Positions 13,902 to 23,166 of a stretch of DNA of 64,000 bases are shown here, in pieces. Within the stretch, counting starts at the first letter, position 1. Each line of letters starts with the position of its first letter. A program made the position numbers and the translations under genes. This stretch comes from JANMMJ01 sp964543235 (GTDB taxonomy: Bacteria; Pseudomonadota; Alphaproteobacteria; Rhizobiales; Aestuariivirgaceae). Location of the stretch: contig CAZIXE010000008.1 of assembly GCA_964543235.1 (NCBI GenBank), positions 1 through 64,000 on the forward strand, in the 5' to 3' direction. Under the pieces are notes generated by a model that was not told the origin of the DNA, did not search any database, and worked only from the letters and a program-made list of their open reading frames with translations.

Positions 13902-16592
13902 TTAGAAGTCGAAATCGGCATTGCTCAGCGTGATCGGCGCGGTACCATTCACCGTGATCATCTGGCCGCCATAGATGACCGTCACCTGGTTCGTCCCGTT
14001 TCCGGATATGGCCAGGTCGCCAAAACTGTCAGCCAGGCTGGTGTTGAAGCGGATCAGGTCGATGCCGTCCTCGAAGTCGGTGATGACGTCCTGGCCGATG
14101 TTCTGGCCGGCGAACACGAAGATGTCGGCTTCGCTGCCACCGGTCAGCGTGTCATTGCCCTGGCCACCGTTGATCGTATCGGCATTGCTGCCGCCGTCCA
14201 GGACATCGTTGCCTTCGCGCCCCTGCAACAGGTCCTGGCCGCCCGACCCGGCAAACCAGTTGCCGCCGGCGTCGCCGCGCATCGTGTCGTTGCCAATGCC
14301 CGATCCGATGATGGCCTCGATCGAGATCAGCGTATCGCCCGCCACCACGCCGCCCAACGTACCGCTCTGCAGGTCGATGTCGGCCGCCTGGAAGAACCTG
14401 TAGTAGGATGCGGTGTCGAACCCAGTGCCGCCGTCCAGCGTATCGCTGCCGAAGCCGCCGTCCAGCGTGTCATTGCCGCCAAGCCCCATGATGAGGTTGG
14501 CGCCACCATCGCCGCCCAGCGTGTCATTGCCTGTCAGCGAGCCGATGAGAAATTCGAAGTTGAACACGACGTCGCCGGCCGCATCGCCTGTCTGGGTAAG
14601 CGACCCGTCAAGAGCAATGCTGACCGCCGCCGAGTCGGCGTAGATCAGCGAGTCGATACCCTCGCCGCCATCCAGCGTGTCGGCCCCGGCACCCCCGCGG
14701 ATTTCATCGATGCCGCCATAGCCGTTGATCCTGTTGGCGGCCGCATTGCCGGTGAGTTCGTCTGCACCGTCTGTGCCTTCGATATTCTCGATGGCGATGA
14801 GCGTATCCCGTTCACCGTTGAGGCCGAAGGCCTGGCCGGCCGCGAGATCGACGATCATGCCTGATGCCGAGTACCGGTAGTCTGCCGTATCGCTACCATT
14901 GCCGCCATGCAGCGTATCGTTGCCGGCAAGGCCCATCAGCACATCGCTGCCGTTGCCGCCGGACAGCAGGTTCGCCTGGGCATTGCCGGTCAGGATATCG
15001 TTGCCTTCGCTGCCTGTGATGTTTTCGAAGCTGTAGAAGGTGTCCGTGTCCTGCACCAGCTGGCCGGTCGTCGAGCCGGGAAGCGGCCGGATGGAGGTTG
15101 CCGTTCCGGTGGAAAGCGAGGCACTAACCGTGGTGGTTCCCACTGCGGCAAAGCTCGCGAAGCTAAGTGTGTCGATCCCGTCGCCGCCATACATGCTGTC
15201 ATTGCCGAAACCGCCATCGATGACGTCATTGCCACCGCGTCCCGACAGAACGTTGCCGACGCCATTGCCGGTGACGCTTTCGCCGAGGTTGCTGCCATAG
15301 GCGTTCTCGATGGATGTAAGCAGGTCTCGTTCCACGATGATCGAGCGCATCAGGCCGCTGGGATCCACAACGGACTGTGTCAGCGTGGCTTCGCCGGCGG
15401 TCGTGCCGTTGCCGAGCGCGATCTTGGCCTTGACGCCACTCAGGTTGACATCGTTCCAATGGGCAAAGTCGGCCGTGTCGGTCCCGATGCCGCCGTCCAG
15501 CGTGTCGTTGCCGGAGCCGGCGAAGAATTCATCATTGTCGTAGCCCCCCGCCATGCTGTCATTGCCGCTGCCGCCGATCAGCTTGTCATTGCCGTAGCTG
15601 CCGATGAGCCGGTCATCGCCATTGCCACCATTCAGTTCGTCGTGGCCGAGATGGCCGTAAATGCTGTCATTGCCGTTGAGGCCGAGCAGCAGGTCATCGC
15701 CCAGCATGCCGCGGAGATCGTTGTTGCCGCCGCTGCCCATGAGGCTGTCATTGTAGCCGGTGCCAATCGCATTCTCGATACTGATCAGGATATCGCCATT
15801 GGCATCGCCGCTCGAGCCGGACCCGCCACTGCCGAGATCGAGCAGGGCGATGGAGACGCCAGACGCACTTGACGTGTACATGACCGTATCGGTGCCGGAG
15901 CCACCATCGATGAGGTCCGACCCGCCGGCGCCATCGATGAAGTCATTGCCGGCGCCGCCATAGATGCTGCGGTTGCCGGAACCACCGATAAAGTAATCAC
16001 TGTAGCTTGTTAGGACGTACTTCTCGACATCGGAAAGCGTAACCGTGCCACGCTTGGCGATGAGCGCCACTTGCGGAGCGTTCCCGTCCGCGTCAAGGCT
16101 TGCGCTGAAATCATGCACTTCGAAGTCAAATTGGTCGGCAAGCGAGATGAAGATTCCTTGCGCCGCGGGATCGGAGGAGAACTGTGAAGGGTTACCATTC
16201 ACCGAGATGTAGTAGCCCGTCTCAAACACTACCGTGTCAATGCCCTCGCCCCCATCGATATTGTCCCTTCCAAAATTCGCATATCCAGTCTCTATGGCAA
16301 TGGTATCATCGCCTGAATCACCATCGAGAACATCGTCGCCTGACCCGCCATAGAGCCGGTCATTTCCGTCACCGCCGTGGAGAATGTCCCTGCCGCTGTC
16401 GCCATAGACCAAGTCGTTTCCGCCACCTGCTGAAACATTGTCTGCGCCGCCACGGCAAACAATGGTGTCGTTGCCCAGACCGAACAGGTACATTTCGTCG
16501 CTGTTGCTGCCGGCAAATTGCTCGTTGGAAGTCGAATTCTCATCGACGCTGTGCACCCACCCCAGAGCACTGTTGTAGTACGTGAAAACCAT
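13902..16592 (-). CDS. Large RTX calcium-binding secreted protein
   Basis: An 896-residue protein built of many blocks of the nonapeptide GGxGxDxLx (for example GGDGNDRLYGGSGDDVL), interrupted by segments such as ENAIGTGYNDSLMGS. The C-terminal 80 residues (ADIFVFAGQNIGQDVITDF to SNADFDF) are the serralysin-type RTX end used as a type I secretion signal. No enzymatic domain is visible, so it may be a surface-layer, adhesion or structural protein folded by Ca2+. GGAGG five bases before the ATG at 16592 sets the start; 14 residues upstream are less likely. No ABC exporter or membrane-fusion gene is in the window. A decayed relative lies just upstream. Confidence 0.85.
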   Translation of the reverse strand: MVFTYYNSALGWVHSVDENSTSNEQFAGSNSDEMYLFGLGNDTIVCRGGADNVSAGGGNDLVYGDSGRDILHGGDGNDRLYGGSGDDVLDGDSGDDTIAIETGYANFGRDNIDGGEGIDTVVFETGYYISVNGNPSQFSSDPAAQGIFISLADQFDFEVHDFSASLDADGNAPQVALIAKRGTVTLSDVEKYVLTSYSDYFIGGSGNRSIYGGAGNDFIDGAGGSDLIDGGSGTDTVMYTSSASGVSIALLDLGSGGSGSSGDANGDILISIENAIGTGYNDSLMGSGGNNDLRGMLGDDLLLGLNGNDSIYGHLGHDELNGGNGDDRLIGSYGNDKLIGGSGNDSMAGGYDNDEFFAGSGNDTLDGGIGTDTADFAHWNDVNLSGVKAKIALGNGTTAGEATLTQSVVDPSGLMRSIIVERDLLTSIENAYGSNLGESVTGNGVGNVLSGRGGNDVIDGGFGNDSMYGGDGIDTLSFASFAAVGTTTVSASLSTGTATSIRPLPGSTTGQLVQDTDTFYSFENITGSEGNDILTGNAQANLLSGGNGSDVLMGLAGNDTLHGGNGSDTADYRYSASGMIVDLAAGQAFGLNGERDTLIAIENIEGTDGADELTGNAAANRINGYGGIDEIRGGAGADTLDGGEGIDSLIYADSAAVSIALDGSLTQTGDAAGDVVFNFEFLIGSLTGNDTLGGDGGANLIMGLGGNDTLDGGFGSDTLDGGTGFDTASYYRFFQAADIDLQSGTLGGVVAGDTLISIEAIIGSGIGNDTMRGDAGGNWFAGSGGQDLLQGREGNDVLDGGSNADTINGGQGNDTLTGGSEADIFVFAGQNIGQDVITDFEDGIDLIRFNTSLADSFGDLAISGNGTNQVTVIYGGQMITVNGTAPITLSNADFDF

Positions 16593-16777
16593 CTGATCCT
16601 CCACTCTCGCGCCCGATTGCGCTGCCATGATCAAATGGATAGCCGGTGGAACAAGCCTCGGATGTGCTGCCGGTCACAATAACGTCAATTTGCCTTCCAT
16701 GTGAGGCGTGGCCGGGTCGGCTCAGGTGCCACCCGCCGGACCCGGATTCCGGCGAGCAAGACTTAAGCGTGTAGAAT

Positions 16778-17348
16778 CTAAAAGTTACGTCGGATGACCA
16801 CGACATCGAGTTCGCTCAGCAGCAACCCCTTGCTGATCGCCGCAAACAGCTTGGCGGCCCCGGGGCCAGTGCCGTCGGCATCGTAGAGCAGCTTTCCGGT
16901 GGCGCTGTCGTAGATGGTCCGGTCGGACGCATCGGCCGCCGCGGCGCCCACATCAAACTGCGCCGCTGCCAGATGCCCGCCGCTGCTTGCGAGCCTCTTG
17001 GATATCGCGTCATCGAGCTGAATCGTGTCGCCCACGACACTGAAGTCGGCGATCTTGTGCACGTTGCTGGTTGTGTTGAGGTGAGGATCGTGCTGAACAC
17101 GAATGTATCCTGGCTGGCGCCGCCAGTCAGGGTACCATTGCCCTGCTGGCTGATGAGCTTGTCATTGCCCCCGCCGGAACTGCAGATCCTCATACGCACC
17201 GGCTGGAAGGAGGCACGGCCGGATCCTTGCTGCTGTTTATCCACACTGCCCCGAAGCCGCCATATGCCAGCGAACAGATCGCCGGCCGCGTCCGATTGCT
17301 GTCATCGATGCTGTTGACCAGGAGTTGTGCGGCGGAAAGGATTGCCAT
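16778..17348 (-). pseudogene. Decayed RTX/serralysin-type gene
   Basis: Reading on the minus strand from 17348, ATG (after GGAGA) opens MAILSAAQLLVNSIDDS. The sense then shifts frame near 17298 to SDAAGDLFAGIW and on to GGGNDKLISQQGNGTLTGGA and SQDTFVFSTILT. It shifts frame again near 17070 to VHKIADFSVVGDTIQLDDAI and SATGKLLYDADGTGPGAAKLF, ending at 16778. These are the start, one RTX repeat and the C-terminal secretion region of a serralysin-type protein. At least two frameshifts and a large internal loss make it a remnant. The 849 bases between the RTX gene and chpT otherwise hold no gene. Confidence 0.75.
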
Positions 17349-17441
17349 GTCTTGTCTCCACATTGGCCCGCGAGCGGGCCTTCATGGCGACCGGTCCAGA
17401 TGGTTACGGCTTCGGAATTATCGCAACGCGTGTTTCGATTA

Positions 17442-18101
17442 CTACTCGGCGGCGACGACCTGCGCAGCCGCCTTGCCCCTGGCCCTCACCACGGCATCGG
17501 CGCCATCCATGGCCATCTCCAGCGTGAACCCGGCGCTCTCGGCGAGCCGCCGGGCATAATAGGGCTGCACCAGCCGGGCATCGAGTTCGGCAGTGTCCAG
17601 CGTACCCTGGAGCACCGCGGCGATCTTCTCGGGGACCCGCGCCTCCGGCCCCGCCGCCCTGACCATGAAGTCGTTGCCGGCCACCGTCACCGTGACCGTG
17701 CCGCCCTTGGGGATGCCGGCCGTGGCGATCAGCATCATGTTGAGCAAGAGCTTGACCTGCTGTTTCGGCCGGTTTTCCCGCGGCGCCTGCCAGTCGAGCT
17801 TCGCCTTCTCCTCTTCCATGAATGCCCTGGCCTTGTCGCCGGCATCTCCGAGATCGAGATGCGCCCCCGCCGACCCCGCCGCTCCGAAGGCGATGCGGCA
17901 GAATTGCAGCTTGGCCGATGCCTGGCGCGCCGATTTCCGCACCAGCTTCATCGCCTCTTCGCGCATGGCCTCGTCATCATCCATTTCCAGCAGCTCGAGC
18001 CCGTTGGTGATGGCCCCGACCGGCGAGATGACGTCATGGCACACCCGGCTGGACAGCAGCGCCGCAAGGTCGAGATCGTCGAGTCGGACTGGATTGCTCA
18101 T
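17442..18101 (-). CDS. chpT: ChpT histidine phosphotransferase
   Basis: A 219-residue protein with the phosphoacceptor His22 in SSRVCHDVISPVGAITNGLELL, followed by a helical hairpin dimerisation domain and a degenerate Bergerat-like ATPase fold (KLLLNMMLIATAGIPKGGTVTV). ChpT carries phosphate from the hybrid kinase CckA to CtrA and CpdR, so it belongs with the ctrA gene 6 kb away. It is divergent from cysQ. The segment between them contains TTAACC-type half-sites but no full CtrA box that I can find. Confidence 0.93.
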   Translation of the reverse strand: MSNPVRLDDLDLAALLSSRVCHDVISPVGAITNGLELLEMDDDEAMREEAMKLVRKSARQASAKLQFCRIAFGAAGSAGAHLDLGDAGDKARAFMEEEKAKLDWQAPRENRPKQQVKLLLNMMLIATAGIPKGGTVTVTVAGNDFMVRAAGPEARVPEKIAAVLQGTLDTAELDARLVQPYYARRLAESAGFTLEMAMDGADAVVRARGKAAAQVVAAE

Positions 18102-18235
18102 GGGAAGTCGCCCCTCTTCTTCGCCCCAGGGAGTGATTCGCCACTTTTCTACCAGAAGCGGTTAAGGATTTCCGCATTGACGATGCCGGCTTAAGCGTCC
18201 ATACCGCCCGCGCCTCATCACACAGGACCCATCGC

Positions 18236-19030
18236 ATGACCAACGCCCAGCCGCCCGGCGCCCTCCTGCAATTGGCCGCCATCGCCCTGCTGGCGGGCCG
18301 CGAGATCATGGCGGTCTATGCCTCCGATTTCGCCACCCGTACCAAGGGCGACCTGACGCCCGTCACCGAGGCTGACGAGGCAGCGGAGAAGGTCATCCTG
18401 GCCGAGCTCGCCAAGCATGACGCAACCACCCCCGTGATCTCAGAGGAGGCGGCCAGCACTGGCCGCATTCCCGCGGTCGCCGGCCGCTTCTATCTTGTCG
18501 ACCCGCTTGATGGGACCAAGGAGTTCATCAGCCGCAACGGCGAGTTCACCGTCAACATCGGCCTCATCGAGAACGGCGAGCCCGTTTCCGGCATCGTCTA
18601 TGCGCCGGCCCTCGAACGCCTGTTCCTGGGCAGGGTGGGCGCCGGCGCCTGGCAGGGTACCGCCGGCCCCGACACGCCTGCCGATACCATTGCCTGGACT
18701 GCCATCCATACCCGCCAGGCGCCGCCCCGCGGCCTGACCGTGGTCGCCAGCCGTTCGCACCGCGACGCGCGCACCGAGGAATGGCTGAAACAGTGTGATG
18801 TCAAGGACTTCAAGCCGGCCGGCTCGTCGCTGAAATTCTGCCTGGTGGCAGCCGGGGAGGCCGATCTTTACCCGCGCTTCGGGCCGACCATGGAATGGGA
18901 TACGGCGGCCGGCCATGCCGTTCTTGCCGCCGCGGGCGGGACGGTCTCGCGCGAGGATGGCGCGCCGCTGCGCTATGGCAAGCAGGGCGAGCATTTCCGC
19001 AATCCGGCCTTCATCGCCCGGGCGGCTTGA
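18236..19030 (+). CDS. cysQ: 3'(2'),5'-bisphosphate nucleotidase CysQ
   Basis: A 264-residue member of the inositol monophosphatase superfamily. The metal-binding motif FYLVDPLDGTKEFI and the later MEWDTAAGHAVL are intact, and PVTEADEAAEKVI holds the first site. CysQ turns 3'-phosphoadenosine 5'-phosphate into AMP, removing the by-product of sulfate activation and sulfotransferases. Two sulfotransferase-like proteins are encoded in this window, at 9195 and 55496. AGGA precedes the ATG. It is divergent from chpT and followed by the EipA-like gene after 106 bases. Confidence 0.9.
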   Translation: MTNAQPPGALLQLAAIALLAGREIMAVYASDFATRTKGDLTPVTEADEAAEKVILAELAKHDATTPVISEEAASTGRIPAVAGRFYLVDPLDGTKEFISRNGEFTVNIGLIENGEPVSGIVYAPALERLFLGRVGAGAWQGTAGPDTPADTIAWTAIHTRQAPPRGLTVVASRSHRDARTEEWLKQCDVKDFKPAGSSLKFCLVAAGEADLYPRFGPTMEWDTAAGHAVLAAAGGTVSREDGAPLRYGKQGEHFRNPAFIARAA

Positions 19031-19038
19031 ACCAAACA

Positions 19039-19046
19039 TTAACCAT
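19039..19046 (+). promoter_or_regulatory. TTAACCAT motif upstream of eipA
   Basis: TTAACCAT is the alternative CtrA-associated motif described in Caulobacter. It lies 91 bases before the start at 19137. In Brucella the eipA gene is, as I recall, a direct CtrA target, which agrees with this site. A match of eight bases can occur by chance. Confidence 0.4.
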
Positions 19047-19136
19047 CTGGAAGCCTTGCCCTGCTAGTTTGCAGGCCGGTCCGGCTCGGCCCTAATGGCG
19101 CCACCGGGCTCGTGCACGCTGCGCGAGGGGTTAGCA

Positions 19137-19757
19137 ATGAAGGTGGGTAGCATGATCAGACGCAAGCTGATGGCCTTGATCGCGGGTGGCGCCGCGGCGG
19201 TGGTTGTCGCAGCCTCCGGCGCGGCACAGACGACGGGAAGCATCTCCAAGCCGGCGCGCACCGGCACGGCTGAGACCTACTCTGCCCAGGAAATCATCGA
19301 CACCGGCCATCGTTTCTTTGGCCGCACCACGCGCGGCCTCGCCGAGGCCGTGGAATATGTCTTCAAGAGCCAGGGTGAACCCACTGCCTATATCGTCGGC
19401 GAGGAGGGCGCCGGCGCCTTCATCGGCGGCCTGCGCTATGGCGAGGGCACCATCTACTACAAGAGTGGCGGCAAGAACCGCATCTACTGGCAGGGTCCTT
19501 CCGTGGGCTTCGATTTTGGCGGCAACGGCTCGCGCTCGCTGGTCCTCGTCTACAACTCGGCCTCGCCCAGCGACATCATGGACAACCGCTTCGTGGCCGT
19601 GGAAGGCTCCGCCTATCTGGTCGGCGGCCTGTCCGTCAGCTTCCAGCAGCATGACCAGATCATCATGGCACCGATCCGGACCGGTGTCGGCGCCAGACTC
19701 GGCGCCAACATGGGCTACTTCAAATATACCGGCCGGCCGGAGTGGAATCCTTTCTGA
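19137..19757 (+). CDS. EipA-like periplasmic envelope protein (DUF1134)
   Basis: A 206-residue DUF1134 protein. It has a signal peptide (RRKLMALIAGGAAAVVVAASGAAQ) and the conserved core SAQEIIDTGHRFFGRTTRGLAEAVEYVF, GGLRYGEGTIYYKSG and GPSVGFDFGGNGSRSLVLVYN. The Brucella homologue EipA is periplasmic, needed for envelope-stress resistance and virulence and controlled by CtrA (from memory of the literature). GAGGGG six bases before ATG 19137 supports the start; ATG 19152 is an alternative. The TTAACCAT motif upstream fits CtrA control here too. Confidence 0.88.
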   Translation: MKVGSMIRRKLMALIAGGAAAVVVAASGAAQTTGSISKPARTGTAETYSAQEIIDTGHRFFGRTTRGLAEAVEYVFKSQGEPTAYIVGEEGAGAFIGGLRYGEGTIYYKSGGKNRIYWQGPSVGFDFGGNGSRSLVLVYNSASPSDIMDNRFVAVEGSAYLVGGLSVSFQQHDQIIMAPIRTGVGARLGANMGYFKYTGRPEWNPF

Positions 19758-19866
19758 GTGCTTGATCCACTCTCTTCATTTTAGCTTGCAACGCCACAGC
19801 CGCTGAAACGGGACCGCAAATTCCTGTGCGTATAAAGGCAGGTCGAGCCTACTCGACCATCCTTGC

Positions 19867-22020
19867 ATGCGCGCCCCAAAACAGATCGTCATTGACTTCC
19901 TGATCAGGATCCTGCTTCCCGCCTGTCTGGCCGCGGCCGGTATTGGCGTGGTGATGCTCTACATCATCAACGCCATCTTTCAGGAAGCCAACGCCCTCGA
20001 CAAGGAATACACCCGCCGGGCCGCCGATGCCGCCATGCATGCCGTCCTCCAGCGCATGGAAAACCTCGCCCGCGACAACGCCTTGTGGGACGAGCCGGTC
20101 ATGCGCGCCTACGCACCCATCGACGAGGTCTGGGCGATCGACACCTGGGGCTCCGGCACCGAACTTGGTCTCTATGATGTCGCTTTCATTCTCGATGACC
20201 GCGACCGCACGCTCTTCGCGCACCTGAACGGCAAGCCTCTGAACCAGCCGGTCGAGCAGTTCCTCGGTGCGGACGTGCATCTGCTGACTGCCAGGCTGCC
20301 TGGCGACTCCGCGACCTTCCAGACGGTTTCCGCACTCTTCAGGGCCGCGGACGGCATCTACGCTGTGAGTGCTGCCCCCATCCTGCCGGTATCACCCCAG
20401 ATCAAGCTGCCGCAGGCGCGACCCAACCGCGTTCTGTTCGGCAAGCGCCTCGACGCCGAACTGCTGGCGTTGCTGGCGGAACAGCATGTTCTTGAGGGCC
20501 TGGCGCTGCATGACGAGCGCCCCGGCGATGACGAGAGCCTGACCCTGACCGGCATTGGCGGCAACGCTATCGCCAGCCTGAGCTGGACCAGCCGCCGGCC
20601 GGGTGACATTGCCCGCCTGAAATACAAGGATGTCATCACCGCCATGTTCGTCACCATACTGGTGGTGATGGGCGGTCTCGTGCTGGCGTCATGGCACAAT
20701 TTCAAGGATGCCGGCCTGCGCAAGCTCCGCGCCGTCGAGAATTCGCTGCGCGACGAATTGACCGGACTCGCCAACCGCCGCGCCACCAGACAGCACCTGA
20801 CCCATGTCGCATCGGCGGCGCCGGGCGGCGGGCTGGCGATCATCTATGCCGATCTCGACGGCTTCAAGGAAATCAATGACACCTATGGCCACGACGCCGG
20901 CGACGAACTGCTCAAGGTCGTAGCGGCGACATTCCGCAATGCTGCCGATGATCACTGCCACATTGCGCGCCTCGGGGGCGATGAGTTTGCCGTGGTCGTC
21001 TCCGGCGCGGAGGCGGCAGCCCGCGCCCGCCGGATCGCCGCCCATCTGCTTGACGCGCTGGCTCTGCCGCTGGCGGTGGGCCACCGCATGCTGAGCATCG
21101 GTGTCAGCATCGGCATCGTCGATTCCCAGGACGGCAGCCTGAACGCCGAGGAATTGCTGCGCCGCGCTGACATTGCCATGTATGCCGCCAAGAATGCCGG
21201 TCGCAATCGCATTAGTGTCTATGATGCCGCCATGGACCACGCGCGCCACCAGGCCCGTACCATTGCCGCCGAACTTCGCCGGGCCCTCGACGAGCGCAGC
21301 CTCGGTGTGGTCTATCAGCCGATCTTCGATGCCGCGACGCTGGCCATCGTCGGCGCCGAGGCGCTGGTGCGCTGGCCACGCGGGGCAGCCCACCAGTTCG
21401 GACCCGACACGTTCATTCCGGTCGCCGAGGAGCACGGTCTGATCGGTGAGTTGGGCCGTTTCGTCCTTGAGACAGCCTGCCGCAGCGCCACCGCCTGGCC
21501 CGGTCTCACGATCTGCGTCAATGTCTCGCCACTGCAGTTCAAGGACAGCAGCTTCCCCGATGAAGTCGCCGCCATCCTGCGGCGGACCGGACTGGATGGC
21601 CGCCGGCTCGAGCTGGAAGTGACCGAAAGCGCCGTGATCGAGAATACCGAGCGCGCTGCCGCGGTGATCGCCAGGTTGCACGGCATGGGCGTGCGGGTGT
21701 CGCTGGACGACTTCGGCTCCGGTTTCTCCAGCATCGGCCACCTGCGCAAGCTGCAATTCGACCACGTCAAGCTCGATCGCTCGCTGGTCGGGGACGTGCT
21801 CGCCTCACCGCAGGCGCTGCTGCTGCTCCGCGCCACCATCACCATGGCCGAAGCGCTGGGCCTGCCCTGCACGGCCGAAGGCATCGAGCAGGAGGGACAG
21901 GTGGCCCTGCTCCGCCTCGCCGGCTGCCGCCAGTTCCAGGGCTACCACTTCTCGAAGCCGTTGCCGGAAGCCGAACTGTCCGCCCTGTTGGACCGCCGGC
22001 CGTCCCTTGAAGTGGCCTGA
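19867..22020 (+). CDS. CHASE4-GGDEF-EAL c-di-GMP enzyme
   Basis: A 717-residue inner-membrane protein. Two membrane segments (about residues 12-37 and 255-277) bracket a periplasmic CHASE4-like sensor containing ARDNALWDEPVMRAY. The GGDEF domain has an intact RLGGDEFAVV signature after GLANRRATRQHL, so diguanylate cyclase activity is possible. The EAL domain keeps EALVRW, NVSPLQF, ELEVTES and DDFGSGFSSIGHL, as in active phosphodiesterases. It likely makes or breaks c-di-GMP in response to an external signal. No clear ribosome-binding site precedes the ATG. It stands alone. Confidence 0.92.
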   Translation: MRAPKQIVIDFLIRILLPACLAAAGIGVVMLYIINAIFQEANALDKEYTRRAADAAMHAVLQRMENLARDNALWDEPVMRAYAPIDEVWAIDTWGSGTELGLYDVAFILDDRDRTLFAHLNGKPLNQPVEQFLGADVHLLTARLPGDSATFQTVSALFRAADGIYAVSAAPILPVSPQIKLPQARPNRVLFGKRLDAELLALLAEQHVLEGLALHDERPGDDESLTLTGIGGNAIASLSWTSRRPGDIARLKYKDVITAMFVTILVVMGGLVLASWHNFKDAGLRKLRAVENSLRDELTGLANRRATRQHLTHVASAAPGGGLAIIYADLDGFKEINDTYGHDAGDELLKVVAATFRNAADDHCHIARLGGDEFAVVVSGAEAAARARRIAAHLLDALALPLAVGHRMLSIGVSIGIVDSQDGSLNAEELLRRADIAMYAAKNAGRNRISVYDAAMDHARHQARTIAAELRRALDERSLGVVYQPIFDAATLAIVGAEALVRWPRGAAHQFGPDTFIPVAEEHGLIGELGRFVLETACRSATAWPGLTICVNVSPLQFKDSSFPDEVAAILRRTGLDGRRLELEVTESAVIENTERAAAVIARLHGMGVRVSLDDFGSGFSSIGHLRKLQFDHVKLDRSLVGDVLASPQALLLLRATITMAEALGLPCTAEGIEQEGQVALLRLAGCRQFQGYHFSKPLPEAELSALLDRRPSLEVA

Positions 22021-22168
22021 CACCGCCGGCATGGCCCCCGCCGCCGCAGGACGGCACGGGGTGCCGGCGCAGTTTTGCTATCGCTACCGCGAAATCTCCC
22101 CGCTATGATTGTCCTCGGGTGCCCGGTGGCGGCAGATTTGCTGCGATCGGCGCTGATTCGGAGGGCTA

Positions 22169-23056
22169 ATGTCTCAGCTTGAGACAGTCATGATGGTTCT
22201 GCTCGGCTTTGCCGTGGCATCGCTGCTGGCCCTGGTCCTGGGGCGGGCGGCCTGGAAGATCGCCTACCGCCTCGGCGCCCGCCGCACCCGCAAGCAGATT
22301 CCCGGCAGCATGATGGAAATGCAGGCCGAGCGCGATCAGTTGCGCGCCGAAATTGCCATGGTGAAACGCCGGGCTGCGGTCGAGACCGAGGCCGTCCGGG
22401 CCAGGAATATCGAACAGACCGCCGAGGTGATGCGCAACCGCAACCGCATCGGCCGCCTGGCGGAAGAACTCGACAGCCGGGGCCGGATCCTTGCCCAGCG
22501 CGACGCCGAGCTTGCGGCACTGCGCGAACAGCTCGCCGTGGTCGAGGCCGAACTGGCCCGCCGGACCGAGGCAATCGCCGCCCTTGAGGCAAGACTCGCC
22601 GGTCTCGAGGACCGCGCCACCGCTGCAGGTCCGGCAGCCATCGCGCCACCGCCTCCCTTGCCGCCGGCCGAATCGGTCTTGCGTCTCGAGTCCTTCCGGC
22701 CGCAGCCGGGCGCCGAACTGGAACCGGATATGGCCACCGCCCAGGACCGCCTGAGCCGCCGCATCCAGGAACTTTCGCGCCTCTCCGCGCCCGTGGAGCG
22801 ACCGGTGCCTGGGCTCCCCGAGGTGCGGCCCAGTCCGTTGCTCCCGGAGCCCATCCGCCTTGCTGCCCGCGAACCGGGCGGCGCGCCGGGCAATGGCCAC
22901 GACCCGCTCACCCCTGACCGACCGGTGCCGCCGGCGACTCTGCCTGTCTCCGGCGAGGCATCGCCGCAGCCCGCGCGGCCGGTCTCGCCCAGCGTCGCCA
23001 ATGTCATCTCGCTGGCCCAGCGCCTGCGGGTCCTGCGCAAGGATGTTGGCGGTTGA
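22169..23056 (+). CDS. Membrane-anchored coiled-coil protein, unknown
   Basis: A 295-residue protein. Residues 6-29 form one membrane helix (MMVLLGFAVASLLALVLGRAAW), followed by a long charged coiled coil to about residue 150 (MEMQAERDQLRAEIAMVKRR, LAEELDSRGRILAQRDAELA). A proline-rich, probably unstructured region and a short conserved-looking end (SPSVANVISLAQRLRVLRKD) follow. Similar anchored coiled-coil proteins are common in Rhizobiales and have no assigned function. GGAGGG lies three bases before the ATG, a short spacing. Confidence 0.7.
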   Translation: MSQLETVMMVLLGFAVASLLALVLGRAAWKIAYRLGARRTRKQIPGSMMEMQAERDQLRAEIAMVKRRAAVETEAVRARNIEQTAEVMRNRNRIGRLAEELDSRGRILAQRDAELAALREQLAVVEAELARRTEAIAALEARLAGLEDRATAAGPAAIAPPPPLPPAESVLRLESFRPQPGAELEPDMATAQDRLSRRIQELSRLSAPVERPVPGLPEVRPSPLLPEPIRLAAREPGGAPGNGHDPLTPDRPVPPATLPVSGEASPQPARPVSPSVANVISLAQRLRVLRKDVGG

Positions 23057-23166
23057 TCTCCGCTTTTCGCGCTGCTTGGGCAAAGCGTTGTGCGGCTTGA
23101 TTTCGGTCAACCCGCCCGTGCCGGCATCCCGGCAGCACTATTGAATTTGGCAAGGGGAGCGCCCTG

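Noticed and set aside
13902..16592. Regular DNA periodicity that could suggest a CRISPR or tandem repeat array
   Set aside because: The repeats are coding RTX nonapeptide units of variable DNA sequence; there are no fixed repeats with unique spacers.
18150..18235. CtrA box in the chpT-cysQ region
   Set aside because: TTAAGG and CTTAAG half-sites exist, but no pair has the seven-base spacing.
20689..21765. 358-codon frame antisense to the GGDEF-EAL gene
   Set aside because: No ribosome-binding site or motif; the opposite strand encodes intact GGDEF and EAL motifs.
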